64,000 nt of DNA from JAVBJV01 sp031546815 (GCA_031546815.1 JAVBJV010000011.1:1-64000), one strand, 5' to 3'. Numbered from the stretch's first letter, positions 36,617 through 45,133 are shown. Numbers and translations: made by a program. The notes: generated by a model not told the origin, from the letters alone.

Positions 36617-37571
36617 CCATTTTATGGGCCGGGCCAACGCGGCATATTACGCCGCGCGCGACCCGTTTGCCGACTTCACCACCGCGCCCGAAATCTGTCA
36701 GGCGTTCGGCGAAGTGCTGGGCCTGTGGGCGGCCATCGTCTGGCAGAGCATGGGCAGCCCCTCGCCCGTGATCCTGACCGAGGCTGGCCCAGGACGCGGC
36801 ACGCTGATGCAGGATGCATTGCGCGCCATCAGTTCAGCCATGCCCGCCTTCCGCGCCGCGCTGTCGGTGCATCTGGTCGAGACATCGCGGCGCCTGCGCG
36901 AGGCCCAACGCAACCGCGTGCCAGACGCCATCTGGCACGACAGCATCGACACGCTGCCCGCAGGCCCCGCGATTCTGCTGGCCAACGAATTCTTCGACGC
37001 GCTGCCGATCCGCCAGTTCGTGCGCACGGATAGCGGCTGGAACGAACGCTTCGTGCAGGATGGCACGTTCATCGAACAGCCAGCCGACATCGACATCGCG
37101 CTTGCCGCACAACCGGGCGAGATCGCCGAGGTCAACGGACCCGCCCGCGCCATCGTCGCGCAGTTGGCGGCGCGCGCGCAGACCGCCTGCCTGTTCGTCG
37201 ATTACGGCCCGGAACACAGCGCCCCCGGCGACAGTCTACAAGCGCTGCGCAACGGCACACAGGCCGACCCGCTGACCGACCCCGGCAGCGCCGACCTGAC
37301 CGCGCATGTGGATTTCGAAGCCCTCGCCCACGTGGCGCGTGCGGCGGGGGCCGCCGCATATGGCCCGGTGCCGCAGGGGATATTTCTCGCGCAGATGGGG
37401 CTACCCGCCCGCATCGACCGGCTGGCGCGCAACGCGCCCCCCGCACAGGTCATGCGACTGATCGCGGGTAGTCGCCGTCTGATGGAACCGCACGCCATGG
37501 GGCGGTTGTTCAAAGTCCTCGCGATCTGTAACGGTGTGTCCTCTCCTCCGCCTGGATTTGACCCCGTATGA
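36600..37571 (+). CDS. SAM-dependent methyltransferase of the MidA/NDUFAF7 family
   Basis: 323 residues. FMGRANAAYYAARDPFADFTTAPEICQAFGEVLG is the signature region of the family (DFTTAPEI), followed by the SAM loop LTEAGPGRGTLMQDAL, LLANEFFDALPIRQF and CLFVDYG. NDUFAF7/MidA methylates an arginine of a complex I subunit in mitochondria; the bacterial role is inferred. A GTG at 36600 overlapping lgt is the longest start; an ATG at 36624 would cut into the conserved block, so the GTG is favoured. Its ATGA stop overlaps pgeF. Confidence 0.88.
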   Translation: MPERLDHFMGRANAAYYAARDPFADFTTAPEICQAFGEVLGLWAAIVWQSMGSPSPVILTEAGPGRGTLMQDALRAISSAMPAFRAALSVHLVETSRRLREAQRNRVPDAIWHDSIDTLPAGPAILLANEFFDALPIRQFVRTDSGWNERFVQDGTFIEQPADIDIALAAQPGEIAEVNGPARAIVAQLAARAQTACLFVDYGPEHSAPGDSLQALRNGTQADPLTDPGSADLTAHVDFEALAHVARAAGAAAYGPVPQGIFLAQMGLPARIDRLARNAPPAQVMRLIAGSRRLMEPHAMGRLFKVLAICNGVSSPPPGFDPV

Positions 37572-38326
37572 GCATCGAATTCCTGACCGCGCCGGTAATC
37601 GGTGCCCGACACGGTTTCTTCACCCGCAAGGGTGGCGTCTCGACCGGGCCTTATGCCGCGCTGAATTGCAGCCTGTCTGGCATGGATGCACGCCCCAACG
37701 TGCTGGAAAACCGCGCCCGCGCCGCCCGCGCGCTGGACGCCGCGCCCGAGATGCTGGTCGGCGTCACCCAGGTGCACGGGCCTGCTGTCATCACGGTGGA
37801 CACACTCTGGCCGACCGGCGAAGGCCCGCAGGCCGACGCCATGGTCACCAGCAGCCCCGGCGTAGCGCTGGGGATCATCACCGCCGACTGCGCCCCCGTG
37901 CTGTTCACGGACGAGGACGGTGCCATCGTCGGTGCCGCCCACGCAGGCTGGCGCAGCGCTGTGGACGGCGTGCTGGAAGCCACGCTGACCGCCATGCGCG
38001 CACTGGGCGCCCGCAAGATCAGCGCTGCCATCGGCCCCTGCATTCAGCAGCATTCCTACGAAGTCGGGCAGGATCTTTACGACAGCGTCGCCGCCCAGAC
38101 CGCCGACCCAGCCCCTTTCTTCGCGCCGGGCACGCGCAACGGGCACTGGCAGTTCGACCTGTCCGGGTATTGCGCCATGCGTCTGCAAGCGGCCAGCGCC
38201 CATGCGGTGCACGTTGTGGACGCCGATACGCTGGCCGACGACACCCGCTTCTTCAGCCACCGCCGCCGCACTCTGGCGGGCGGCGGGCCGATCGGGCATC
38301 AGATCTCCGTTATCGTGGCGGGATGA
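37568..38326 (+). CDS. pgeF: peptidoglycan editing factor PgeF (multicopper polyphenol oxidase-like fold)
   Basis: 252 residues. YfiH/DUF152 signatures: GFFTRKGGVSTGPYAALNC, VTQVHGPAVITVD, LGIITADCAPVLF, IVGAAHAGWRSAVDGVLEATL, IGPCIQQHSYEVG and HRRRTLAGG. The His and Cys residues of the metal site are in THVHG-like, TADC and HAGWR motifs. PgeF hydrolyses mis-incorporated serine stem peptides from UDP-MurNAc precursors in E. coli. Its ATG overlaps the upstream stop (ATGA), so it is translationally coupled to midA. Confidence 0.93.
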   Translation: MSIEFLTAPVIGARHGFFTRKGGVSTGPYAALNCSLSGMDARPNVLENRARAARALDAAPEMLVGVTQVHGPAVITVDTLWPTGEGPQADAMVTSSPGVALGIITADCAPVLFTDEDGAIVGAAHAGWRSAVDGVLEATLTAMRALGARKISAAIGPCIQQHSYEVGQDLYDSVAAQTADPAPFFAPGTRNGHWQFDLSGYCAMRLQAASAHAVHVVDADTLADDTRFFSHRRRTLAGGGPIGHQISVIVAG

Positions 38327-38330
38327 TCCG

Positions 38331-38402
38331 ATGGGCCATCCCTATATTCTGTTCTTTCCCCTGTTATTCATCCTGACCCTTTTGGTGAGCTGTATTGCGT
38401 AA
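38331..38402 (+). CDS. putative 23-residue hydrophobic peptide
   Basis: The ATG at 38331 follows GGGATGATCCG and opens a 23-codon frame (MGHPYILFFPLLFILTLLV, then SCIA) ending in TAA. It is almost wholly hydrophobic, with a lipobox-like LLVSC. The stop lies eight bases inside the next gene, whose start is a rare TTG, so it may be a coupling leader. It could equally be chance. Confidence 0.3.
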   Translation: MGHPYILFFPLLFILTLLVSCIA

Positions 38403-39264
38403 TTTCCTGACGTTTCTGGTCCTGCCGATCCTGCTGCTCACCGCATGCGGCGATCTGCCGCGTTCGTTCCAGGGCAATCCCGGCGGGGATGCGCCCATGC
38501 TGTCGCTGCCGCCCACCGCCCGGCTGATCACATCCCCCCCGACCGAAGCGCGGCTGGGCGAGGACGATGCCCGCTACATCGCCGAAAATCTGGCCGACAC
38601 GCTGGCGGACCGCGAACTGCCCGTCGTCCTCGGCCGCCCCGGCCCCGAGGACTGGCGGCTGGAGATCTCGGCCGACCTGCGCGGGGCGAATGTTCTGCCG
38701 ACCTACGTCATCAAGAACGCCGAGGGCGAAATGATGGGCACCGTCGAAGGTGCCCCCGTCCCCACCCAGACCTGGGCCAATGGCGGCAGCGCCACCATGG
38801 ACGCCGCCATTGCTGCGGCCACTCCGAAAATCGTCTCACTGCTGGCGCAGATCGAGGCCTCGCGCCGCGCCAACGACCCGTCCACCATGGCCGGGCGCGG
38901 CCCGACTCGTGTCGCCTTTACCGGCGTTTCCGGTGCCCCGGGCGATGGAAACACCATGCTGGTGCAGAAAATGCGCGAATTCATGAGCCGTAACGGGTTA
39001 GTGATCCAGGAAACTCGCACCGGCGCCGACTGGGTTGTCTCGGGCGAGGTCGAAATGGCCGCTGGCGAAAATCCCAGCCAGCAACGCGTGGAAATCCAGT
39101 GGATTGTCAGCGATACTGCCGGCAATGAACGCGGCCGCGTGCTGCAATTGAACGAAGTTCCGTCCGGTAGCCTGAACCATTACTGGGGCGATGTCGCCTA
39201 CGCCGTCGCGTCCGAGGCTTCGGGCGGGGTGCGCGATATCATCCAGAAGCAGCTCACGCCGTAA
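38395..39264 (+). CDS. lipoprotein of unknown function
   Basis: 289 residues. RNFLTFLVLPILLLTACGD is a lipoprotein signal with the lipid Cys at position 18. The mature protein has a domain near 30-150 (ITSPPTEARLGEDDARYIAENLADTLADRELPV) and a second with VRVAF-like GPTRVAFTGVSGAPGDGNTMLVQKMREFMSRNGLVIQE, which recalls TolB-amino-domain-like folds (residues 170-280), but I recognise no named family. The TTG start at 38395 follows GGTGAG; no ATG is in frame before the signal. Likely in the periplasm, anchored in a membrane. Confidence 0.8.
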   Translation: MRNFLTFLVLPILLLTACGDLPRSFQGNPGGDAPMLSLPPTARLITSPPTEARLGEDDARYIAENLADTLADRELPVVLGRPGPEDWRLEISADLRGANVLPTYVIKNAEGEMMGTVEGAPVPTQTWANGGSATMDAAIAAATPKIVSLLAQIEASRRANDPSTMAGRGPTRVAFTGVSGAPGDGNTMLVQKMREFMSRNGLVIQETRTGADWVVSGEVEMAAGENPSQQRVEIQWIVSDTAGNERGRVLQLNEVPSGSLNHYWGDVAYAVASEASGGVRDIIQKQLTP

Positions 39265-39269
39265 TTTCT

Positions 39270-39310
39270 CCCCCGCAAGGGTCCGCTATGCATGGACTCT
39301 TGCCGGGGGG
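39270..39310 (+). repeat. long imperfect hairpin between the lipoprotein gene and prs
   Basis: CCCCCGCAAGGGTCC (39270-39284) pairs with GGACTCTTGCCGGGGG (39294-39309) with one mismatch and one bulge. It starts six bases after the lipoprotein stop and is followed by GATTGC, not by a T-run. It may be a Rho-assisted 3' end or part of the prs leader. Confidence 0.55.
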
Positions 39311-39352
39311 ATTGCTACCTAGCGCCAACTCACCGTCCGGGGCACCTGCGCA

Positions 39353-40291
39353 ATGAAGATCATCGCTTGCAACTCCAACCGTCCGCTGGCCGAGGCCGTT
39401 GCAGCCGCCCTGAATCTGCCGCTCACCAAGGCGTCGATCCGGCGCTTCGCCGATATGGAGGTGTTTGTCGAAATCAACGAGAACGTCCGCGGTGAAGACG
39501 TGTTCGTGATCCAGTCGACATCCTATCCGGCGAACGACAACCTGATGGAACTGCTGATCACGCTGGACGCCCTGCTTCGCGGGTCGGCCCGTCGCGTGAC
39601 CGCGGTGATCCCGTATTTCGGCTATGCGCGTCAGGACCGGAAATCCGGCCCCCGCACACCGATCAGCGCCAAGCTGGTCGCTAACCTGATTACCGAAGCC
39701 GGTGCCGACCGTGTGCTGACCATGGATCTGCACGCAGGTCAGATCCAGGGCTTCTTCGATATTCCGGTCGACAACCTGTTCGCCGCGCCGTTCTTCGCGC
39801 GCGACATCAAGGAACAGTTTGCGGGCCGTGACGGCGATCTGATGATCGTCTCGCCCGACGTGGGCGGGGTGATCCGCGCACGCGCGATTGCCACGCGCAT
39901 CAATTGCGATCTGGCCATCATCGACAAGCGCCGCGAACGCGCTGGCGTGTCGGAAGTGATGAACGTGATCGGCGACGTGACCGGCCGGCACTGCATTCTG
40001 GTAGACGACATCGTGGATTCGGGCGGCACGCTGGTGAACGCCGCCAACGCGCTGATCGGGCACGGGGCCAAATCGGTCGGCGTGTATGTGACGCACGGGG
40101 TGCTCTCGGGCGGCGCGGTTGCGCGTATTTCGTCCTCGAACCTCGATATGGTGACGGTGACCGACTCCATTCTGGCGACCGAAGCCGTGCGGCTGGCGCG
40201 CAATGTCCGTCAGCTGACCATCGCGCCGCTGCTGGCCGAGGCGATGCGCCGGATCAGCGAAGAAAGCTCGGTCAGTTCGCTGTTCGACTGA
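39353..40291 (+). CDS. prs: ribose-phosphate pyrophosphokinase
   Basis: 312 residues, standard length. RRFADMEVFVEINENVRGEDVFVIQ, the ATP-binding FGYARQDRKSGPRTPISAKL, VLTMDLHAGQIQGFFDIP and the PRPP loop ILVDDIVDSGGTL are diagnostic. It makes PRPP from ribose 5-phosphate and ATP, the precursor for purine (purM, purN nearby), pyrimidine, His and Trp synthesis. Its TGA shares a base with the next ATG (TGATG). Confidence 0.97.
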   Translation: MKIIACNSNRPLAEAVAAALNLPLTKASIRRFADMEVFVEINENVRGEDVFVIQSTSYPANDNLMELLITLDALLRGSARRVTAVIPYFGYARQDRKSGPRTPISAKLVANLITEAGADRVLTMDLHAGQIQGFFDIPVDNLFAAPFFARDIKEQFAGRDGDLMIVSPDVGGVIRARAIATRINCDLAIIDKRRERAGVSEVMNVIGDVTGRHCILVDDIVDSGGTLVNAANALIGHGAKSVGVYVTHGVLSGGAVARISSSNLDMVTVTDSILATEAVRLARNVRQLTIAPLLAEAMRRISEESSVSSLFD

Positions 40292-40848
40292 TGGCGCTGT
40301 CTCCGATCCCGTTCTGGTATCTGCGTCACGGCCAGACCGACTGGAATGCCAAGTCGTGGTCGCAGGGCAATGTCGATATCCCGCTGAACGACATCGGCAT
40401 CGCGCAGGCGCACGAAGCGGCGCAGGCGATGCGTGGGCGCGGAGTGCAGACGATCATCGCATCACCGCTGAGCCGAGCACGCGTCACGGCCGAGATCGTG
40501 GGTGAAGCGCTGGGCCTGCCTGTGCAGCTGGACGAGGAGCTGCGTGAATGCAGCTTCGGTGTCCGCGAAGGCCAGCCGATGAGCGACTGGTTCCACGACT
40601 GGGTAGATGGTCACGAAACTCCCGAAGGTGCTGAACCGTTCGACGTCATGCGCACGCGCGTGGTGGGTGCCGTGAACCGCGCCCTGCAGAGCCCCGCCCC
40701 TGTTCTGGTGGTGGCGCATGGCGCGCTGTTCCGTGGCCTGCGTGCCGCAATGGGAATGGTGGCAAATGTCCGCACCCAGAACTGCCAGCCCATGTATCTG
40801 AAACCACCCACCCCTGAATCCCCGGACTGGGCGCTGCATCTGGAATAG
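40291..40848 (+). CDS. histidine phosphatase family protein (phosphoglycerate mutase-like)
   Basis: 185 residues. The catalytic RHG motif is in WYLRHGQTDWNAKSWSQG; IIASPLSRARVTAEIV, LRECSFGVREGQP (acidic catalytic Glu) and VLVVAHGALFRGLRAAM (second His) complete the site. Substrate unknown: phosphoglycerate mutase-like or a sugar/nucleotide phosphatase. Coupled to prs by a one-base overlap. Confidence 0.9.
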   Translation: MALSPIPFWYLRHGQTDWNAKSWSQGNVDIPLNDIGIAQAHEAAQAMRGRGVQTIIASPLSRARVTAEIVGEALGLPVQLDEELRECSFGVREGQPMSDWFHDWVDGHETPEGAEPFDVMRTRVVGAVNRALQSPAPVLVVAHGALFRGLRAAMGMVANVRTQNCQPMYLKPPTPESPDWALHLE

Positions 40849-40898
40849 CCGGTGCTTGGCAGCAATCATCGCAAAGATGGTTTGAGAATGCGCTGCCG

Positions 40899-41675
40899 TT
40901 AGCAGCCGCCGGGAAGGATTTGTAGTTCCCCCATCGTGCCGAGCAGGCCGAATTCACCGAAGTCGATCTTCATCTCGCTCGCCACGCCGTTCGCCCAATA
41001 GCGCATCGCCATGGTGCTGTCCGGGGTGCCGCTGTCGTCGCCATCGTCGAAGAAGGCGATGCTCACGCGCCAGGACGGCAGCGTCGACAACGCCGGGAAC
41101 AGCGCCACAGCCCGCGCTGGTGCGCTCGAGAGCAGCGTCGTGGTGCTGTTCAACGCCCCGTCTTCCGACGTGCCGTCGAATAGCGGGGCGGACAGAATCC
41201 GCTGCCCGCGCTGCGCTGCGGCGATCAGCGCGCGCGTGTGTGCGGTCGGGAACAATGTGCCGGCCGGCAGAGGGCGGGTGAATTCCTCGGGCGCCGTATA
41301 GGTCGCAACGCCACGGCCACCGGCGCTGTCGAGCCGCGCTTCGCCGATGATCTCCTGCGTTACCGCCCCTTCGGTCTGGTTACGCAGCCGATAGCGCAGC
41401 CGCAGACCGTCCTTCGATTCCCAGGTCGTGTAATCGGTCACGATCGATATCGCCTGGCCTTCCCGACTCTGCACGTTGATCTGCATGCGCTGGCGCGAGG
41501 CCCAGCCGTCGCAGGTGTCGAGCACTTCCAGCGCCATCGTGCCATCGGCAGACGTCACATCCCCGCTGCGCTGCGGGTCGAGCGCCAGACTATAGACGGC
41601 CCGATGCGGCGCCAGATCGGCAGCCAGCGCAACAGGAGAGACCAGCAGCAGTAACGCCGCAACGAAACGCTTCAT
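40899..41675 (-). CDS. EipB-like (DUF1849) periplasmic envelope integrity protein, paralogue 1
   Basis: 258 residues. A signal peptide (MKRFVAALLLLVSPVALA) precedes DLAPHRAVYSLAL, the EipB/DUF1849 start; DTCDGWASRQRM holds Cys55 and the protein ends LQILPGGC with Cys258 as last residue. In Brucella EipB two such cysteines form a disulfide in a spiral beta-structure that supports envelope integrity. WESKDGLRLRYRLRNQTEG, LPAGTLFPTAHT and RYWANGVASEMKIDFGEF are further family blocks. Of the three copies this one looks closest to canonical EipB. Last gene of the three-gene operon; it starts three bases after the previous stop. Confidence 0.85.
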   Translation of the reverse strand: MKRFVAALLLLVSPVALAADLAPHRAVYSLALDPQRSGDVTSADGTMALEVLDTCDGWASRQRMQINVQSREGQAISIVTDYTTWESKDGLRLRYRLRNQTEGAVTQEIIGEARLDSAGGRGVATYTAPEEFTRPLPAGTLFPTAHTRALIAAAQRGQRILSAPLFDGTSEDGALNSTTTLLSSAPARAVALFPALSTLPSWRVSIAFFDDGDDSGTPDSTMAMRYWANGVASEMKIDFGEFGLLGTMGELQILPGGC

Positions 41676-41678
41676 TTA

Positions 41679-42458
41679 TCAGCAGCCTTCATCGGGAAGA
41701 ATTTCCAGCGTAACCAATCGGCGCCGGATTGTCTGCCCCCCTGCCCGAATCTCGAGATCGCCCACCACGCCATTGGCCCACAGGCGGGCGCTGGATTCGA
41801 ATACCGGGGTCGGTTCGGTGTCGGACGAGAACATCGTCTCGCTCATTCGCCAGGATGTCAGGGGGGAAAGCGCGGGAAAACCCTCCATCTGCTGCGGACG
41901 CTGCGCCGAGAGCAGGATGGAATTCAACCGTTCAACCTCGACACTGTCACCCGAGAAAACGCGCGCATCGAACAGGCGTTCATTGCGCTGCGCTTGTTCA
42001 ATCTGGCGAAGCGTATGCGCGGTTGGAAACAGGGTGCCTGCGGGCAGATCCATCTGCCTTGCAGCTGGTTTGGTGAACGTCGCCTGCCCCGCCCCGCCCA
42101 CAGCGTTCAGCCGGGCACTGCCCTCGCGCGTTTCGGTGACGCGGCCGTTGACACGTTCCTGACTGGAAAACCGCAGCGACGTTCCATCCAGCGATTCCAG
42201 CCGCGAGGTCCGGCTGTCGAACACCACCTCCAACCCCGAAGGCAGGCTGCGATGGCGCCGCGACGTGGCGTTGGTCACCCAGCCCGCACAGGTGCGCCGG
42301 GTTTCAATCTGCAGCATCCCGCTGAGCAGAACTGGTTGCTGCCCATCGGTAGAGGTCTGCGGATCGTATTCATACATGGCACGATGACTGACCATATCAG
42401 CCGCCAGCAGGACCGACGGAAACAGCAGTGCTGCTGCAAGGATCGCAAGACGCAACAT
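41679..42458 (-). CDS. EipB-like (DUF1849) periplasmic protein, paralogue 2
   Basis: 259 residues with a signal peptide (to VLLAA). It shares with its neighbours SHRAMYEYDP, RRTCAGWVTN (Cys57), LESLDGTSLRFSSQE, LPAGTLFPTAHT, VERLNSILLS and ARLWANGVVGDLEI, and ends in EILPDEGC (Cys259). The sequence is nearer to paralogue 3 than to paralogue 1, so a second duplication is likely. One base separates it from the upstream paralogue 3. The role is taken from EipB and is unproven for this divergent form. Confidence 0.82.
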   Translation of the reverse strand: MLRLAILAAALLFPSVLLAADMVSHRAMYEYDPQTSTDGQQPVLLSGMLQIETRRTCAGWVTNATSRRHRSLPSGLEVVFDSRTSRLESLDGTSLRFSSQERVNGRVTETREGSARLNAVGGAGQATFTKPAARQMDLPAGTLFPTAHTLRQIEQAQRNERLFDARVFSGDSVEVERLNSILLSAQRPQQMEGFPALSPLTSWRMSETMFSSDTEPTPVFESSARLWANGVVGDLEIRAGGQTIRRRLVTLEILPDEGC

Positions 42459-42459
42459 C

Positions 42460-43245
42460 TCAGCACCCTTCGTCCGGCAGGATCTCCAGGCTGATCAGCT
42501 TCTGGCGGATCGACAGCGGACCCATGCGGGTTTCGGCATCGCCCACCACACCGTTGGCCCAGAAGCGGGTGCTGATCTCGATCCGGGGGGTGGTCGCAGT
42601 GTCGGATTCAAAATACGATTCCGTGATCCGCCACGACGGATGCGCCGACAGCGCGTCGAAATTCGCCACCGCCTGCGGATCGGCTGCGGACAGCAGCACG
42701 GCACTCAGGCGTTCAACTTCCGTCTTGCTGCCATCGAACAGATAAGCATCGAACACGCGCGCGCGACGCTGTGCATGTGCCAGCTCGGCACGCGTATGCG
42801 CAATCGGGAACAGCGTGCCTGCGGGCAAGGCAACCTGACTGCGCGCCGGGCGCGTGAATTCGGCGCGCCCCACGGCACCCGCCGCATCGAGCTGCGCACT
42901 CCCCTCCATATTTTCCACTACGTTGCCGTTCAGACGTTCCTGTCGCGAGAAGCGCAGCTGCAACCCGTCGAGCGATTCCAGCAGCGATCCGCGTCCCTCG
43001 CTGAGCAGCGTCTGTCCGGTTGCGGTGGTGATGGTGTTGCGCGACTGGCTGTTGGTGACCCAGCCCGAGCAGGTGCGGCGGAATTCGATCTGCGATGTTC
43101 CCTCGAACCCGGTAATCAGCTGCTGCCCGTTGGTAGCACCGCCCGCGGGCTCAAGCTGATACGTGGCACGATAACTGACCAGATCGGCCGCACCGGCGGT
43201 GCTCAGGGCGATGACTGTCATCAGCAGAATGGTCCGGAAGAACAT
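42460..43245 (-). CDS. EipB-like (DUF1849) periplasmic protein, paralogue 3
   Basis: 261 residues; the first gene of the operon. Signal peptide MFFRTILLMTVIALSTAGA, then DLVSYRATYQLEP, RRTCSGWVTNSQSRN (Cys59), LESLDGLQLRFSRQERLNG, LPAGTLFPIAHT, TRFWANGVVGDAETRMG and the terminal EILPDEGC (Cys261). GGAG seven bases before the ATG at 43245 decides the start. A terminator of the upstream aapJ-like gene separates the operon from it, so it probably has its own promoter in the short gap. Confidence 0.82.
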   Translation of the reverse strand: MFFRTILLMTVIALSTAGAADLVSYRATYQLEPAGGATNGQQLITGFEGTSQIEFRRTCSGWVTNSQSRNTITTATGQTLLSEGRGSLLESLDGLQLRFSRQERLNGNVVENMEGSAQLDAAGAVGRAEFTRPARSQVALPAGTLFPIAHTRAELAHAQRRARVFDAYLFDGSKTEVERLSAVLLSAADPQAVANFDALSAHPSWRITESYFESDTATTPRIEISTRFWANGVVGDAETRMGPLSIRQKLISLEILPDEGC

Positions 43246-43276
43246 GCGCGTGCTCCAAATAATACCCCGACAATAA

Positions 43277-43314
43277 AGAAGCCCGTGGCCCGGCACCAGC
43301 CAGATCACGGGCTT
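43277..43314 (-). terminator. intrinsic terminator of the aapJ-like gene
   Basis: A nine-pair stem (AAGCCCGTG at 43279-43287, CACGGGCTT at 43306-43314) with further inner pairing. On the minus strand it is followed by CTTTATTGT. It lies 25 bases after the aapJ-like stop. Confidence 0.7.
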
Positions 43315-43338
43315 TCCTCGTAAATCAGTTCGCGCGTA

Positions 43339-44367
43339 TCAACGCATCGGCCAAGCGTACATCAGCCCGCCCTTGGTCCACAGCGCATTCGCCCCGCGTT
43401 CCAGCCCCAGCGGGGTGTTAACGCCCATGTTGCGTTCATAGATCTCGCCATAATTGCCAACCTGACGAATGATCTGGAACGCCCAATCCTGCGGCAGCTT
43501 CAGCGAATTGCCCAGCAGCGGGTCCACACCCAACAGGCGACGCACATTGGCCGATTCACTACTGGTGCGCATCTGCTCCACATTGGCGGTGGTCAGGCCA
43601 AGTTCTTCCGCTTCCACCGTGGCCATCACGATCCAGCGAATCACCTCGAACCATTCCTGGTCGTCGCGGCGGACCATCGGGCCATAGGGTTCTTTCGACA
43701 GGCGTTCCGGCAGGATCATGTAATCCTGCGGGTTCGGCAGCATGCTGCGCAGCGCCGCAAGCTGCCCCGCATCCGTCCCCACCGCATCGCAGCGGCCGGC
43801 CGCCAGTGCGTTGTTCGCCTCGACGACGCGATCGAACACTACGATGTGGATGTTCAGATTGTTTTCGCGCGCATATTCGGCGGTGATGCTCTCGTTCGTG
43901 GTGCCGCTCTGCACGCAGACCGTGCCACCGTCGAGCTGTCGCGCCGAGGTCAGGTTGGCGCTGCGCTTCACCATGAAGCCGTGACCGTCATAGAACGTAA
44001 CACCCACCATGCGCAGACCAAGCGTGGTGTCGCGCGTCAGTGTCTGCGTGCCCTGGCGTTGCAGCAGATCGATCTCGCCCGCCTGCAGCGCGGGGAAACG
44101 CTGCACGGCGGTCAGCGGCACGTAGCGCACCTTGTTCGCATCGCCCAGCACGGCGGCCGCTGTGGCGCGACAGAAATCCACATCCAGCCCGCGCCAGGTG
44201 CCGCCGCTGTCCGGCTGCGAGAACCCCGCCACGCCCACATTGACGCCACACACCAGAATGCCGCGCTGACGCACACCTTCCAGAGTTGCCCCCGCATGCG
44301 CTGGCAGCGCCGTAGCCGCAAAGCCGAGCAGCGCCGCTGCTGCGGCCATCAGTTTGTTTTTGAGCAT
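43339..44367 (-). CDS. amino acid ABC transporter substrate-binding protein (AapJ-like)
   Basis: 342 residues. Signal peptide MLKNKLMAAAAALLGFAATA ending PAHA-G, then a type II periplasmic binding domain: LEGVRQRGILVCGVNVGVAGFS, WRGLDVDFCRATAAAVLGD, TRDTTLGLRMVGVTFYDGHGFMVKR, and the C-terminal QIIRQVGNYGEIYERNMG found in AapJ/BztA general L-amino acid binding proteins. No permease or ATPase gene is adjacent, so it is an orphan here. The start at 44367 has GGGGA upstream; an ATG at 44388 adds seven residues. AapJ-type mRNAs are known AbcR targets in rhizobia. Confidence 0.9.
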   Translation of the reverse strand: MLKNKLMAAAAALLGFAATALPAHAGATLEGVRQRGILVCGVNVGVAGFSQPDSGGTWRGLDVDFCRATAAAVLGDANKVRYVPLTAVQRFPALQAGEIDLLQRQGTQTLTRDTTLGLRMVGVTFYDGHGFMVKRSANLTSARQLDGGTVCVQSGTTNESITAEYARENNLNIHIVVFDRVVEANNALAAGRCDAVGTDAGQLAALRSMLPNPQDYMILPERLSKEPYGPMVRRDDQEWFEVIRWIVMATVEAEELGLTTANVEQMRTSSESANVRRLLGVDPLLGNSLKLPQDWAFQIIRQVGNYGEIYERNMGVNTPLGLERGANALWTKGGLMYAWPMR

Positions 44368-44464
44368 GTCTACGTTGATCCCCGACATTGTGATGTGTTG
44401 TTGGAAAAGACTTCAACCCAAACGAAGAGTTTCGTCAAATATCGAATTTTAAAAGAAAATATTG

Positions 44465-45052
44465 CTATCTATTTGTCGGGATAACATGAATTTTTTGCTT
44501 CAACGCCTGCGCCAAACGCTGAATTTCCGGCACCTTCGCAGGGGGCATCGGGATCAGCGGATAACAGTCGCTGTCGATGTCGAGACAGAGCAGATTCAAT
44601 GAATACCGATCGAACTCCGTCGCCGCTTCTTCGAGCAATTCTGCGCCCATCTTCGAACTGTCCGCCAATGCGGCGAACCGCACATCATGCGCTTTGCTGA
44701 CCTGTGTTTCTTCCAGCAGGGCGGCGAGGTCCACGGCCTCAACCTTGTGATCGAATTCCGCCAGATATTCACGCGCGATCAGCCCGTCCACCAATGCGAG
44801 CCACGGTTTCACGCCCGAGATTTTCTCGATCCCGCGTTCGGCCAGGTTGAACTCGAATCTTTCCAGATACGCCGCCGGATCTGTGATGGAAAGCTGAACA
44901 TCCACGAACAGCGATGCATCGTCCGGACAGAACTGTTCGCACAAAGCCTGCCAGAGCGTGGGTTCTGACACGGCCGGTGCCGCAGCGACGGGCGCGGGAA
45001 CTTCACTCTTCTGCGGCTTTCCAAACAGAGCCGCCAGAATTTTACGAAACAT
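44465..45052 (-). CDS. DUF6630-like protein
   Basis: 195 residues. A short basic amphipathic start (MFRKILAALFGKPQK), an Ala/Pro linker, then a domain with WLALVDGLIAREYLAEFDHKVEAVDLAALLEE, which I associate with the DUF6630 family, and FDRYSLNLLCLDIDSDCYPLIP near the end. No known enzyme motif; cytoplasmic. It follows aspS on the same strand, but a terminator lies between them. The family name is from memory and not verified. Confidence 0.65.
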   Translation of the reverse strand: MFRKILAALFGKPQKSEVPAPVAAAPAVSEPTLWQALCEQFCPDDASLFVDVQLSITDPAAYLERFEFNLAERGIEKISGVKPWLALVDGLIAREYLAEFDHKVEAVDLAALLEETQVSKAHDVRFAALADSSKMGAELLEEAATEFDRYSLNLLCLDIDSDCYPLIPMPPAKVPEIQRLAQALKQKIHVIPTNR

Positions 45053-45070
45053 CTATACTCTCGCAGACCA

Positions 45071-45104
45071 TAAAAATACCCCCGGAGGATAAACCGCCGG
45101 GGGG
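45071..45104 (-). terminator. intrinsic terminator of aspS
   Basis: On the minus strand, CCCCCGG / CCGGGGG (45097-45103 with 45079-45085) forms a seven-pair stem with an 11-base loop followed by TATTTTTATGG. It begins 30 bases after the aspS stop, ahead of the DUF6630-like gene. Confidence 0.8.
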
Positions 45105-45133
45105 ATTCGCAAACAACTCGTAGAAGTCGCTTT

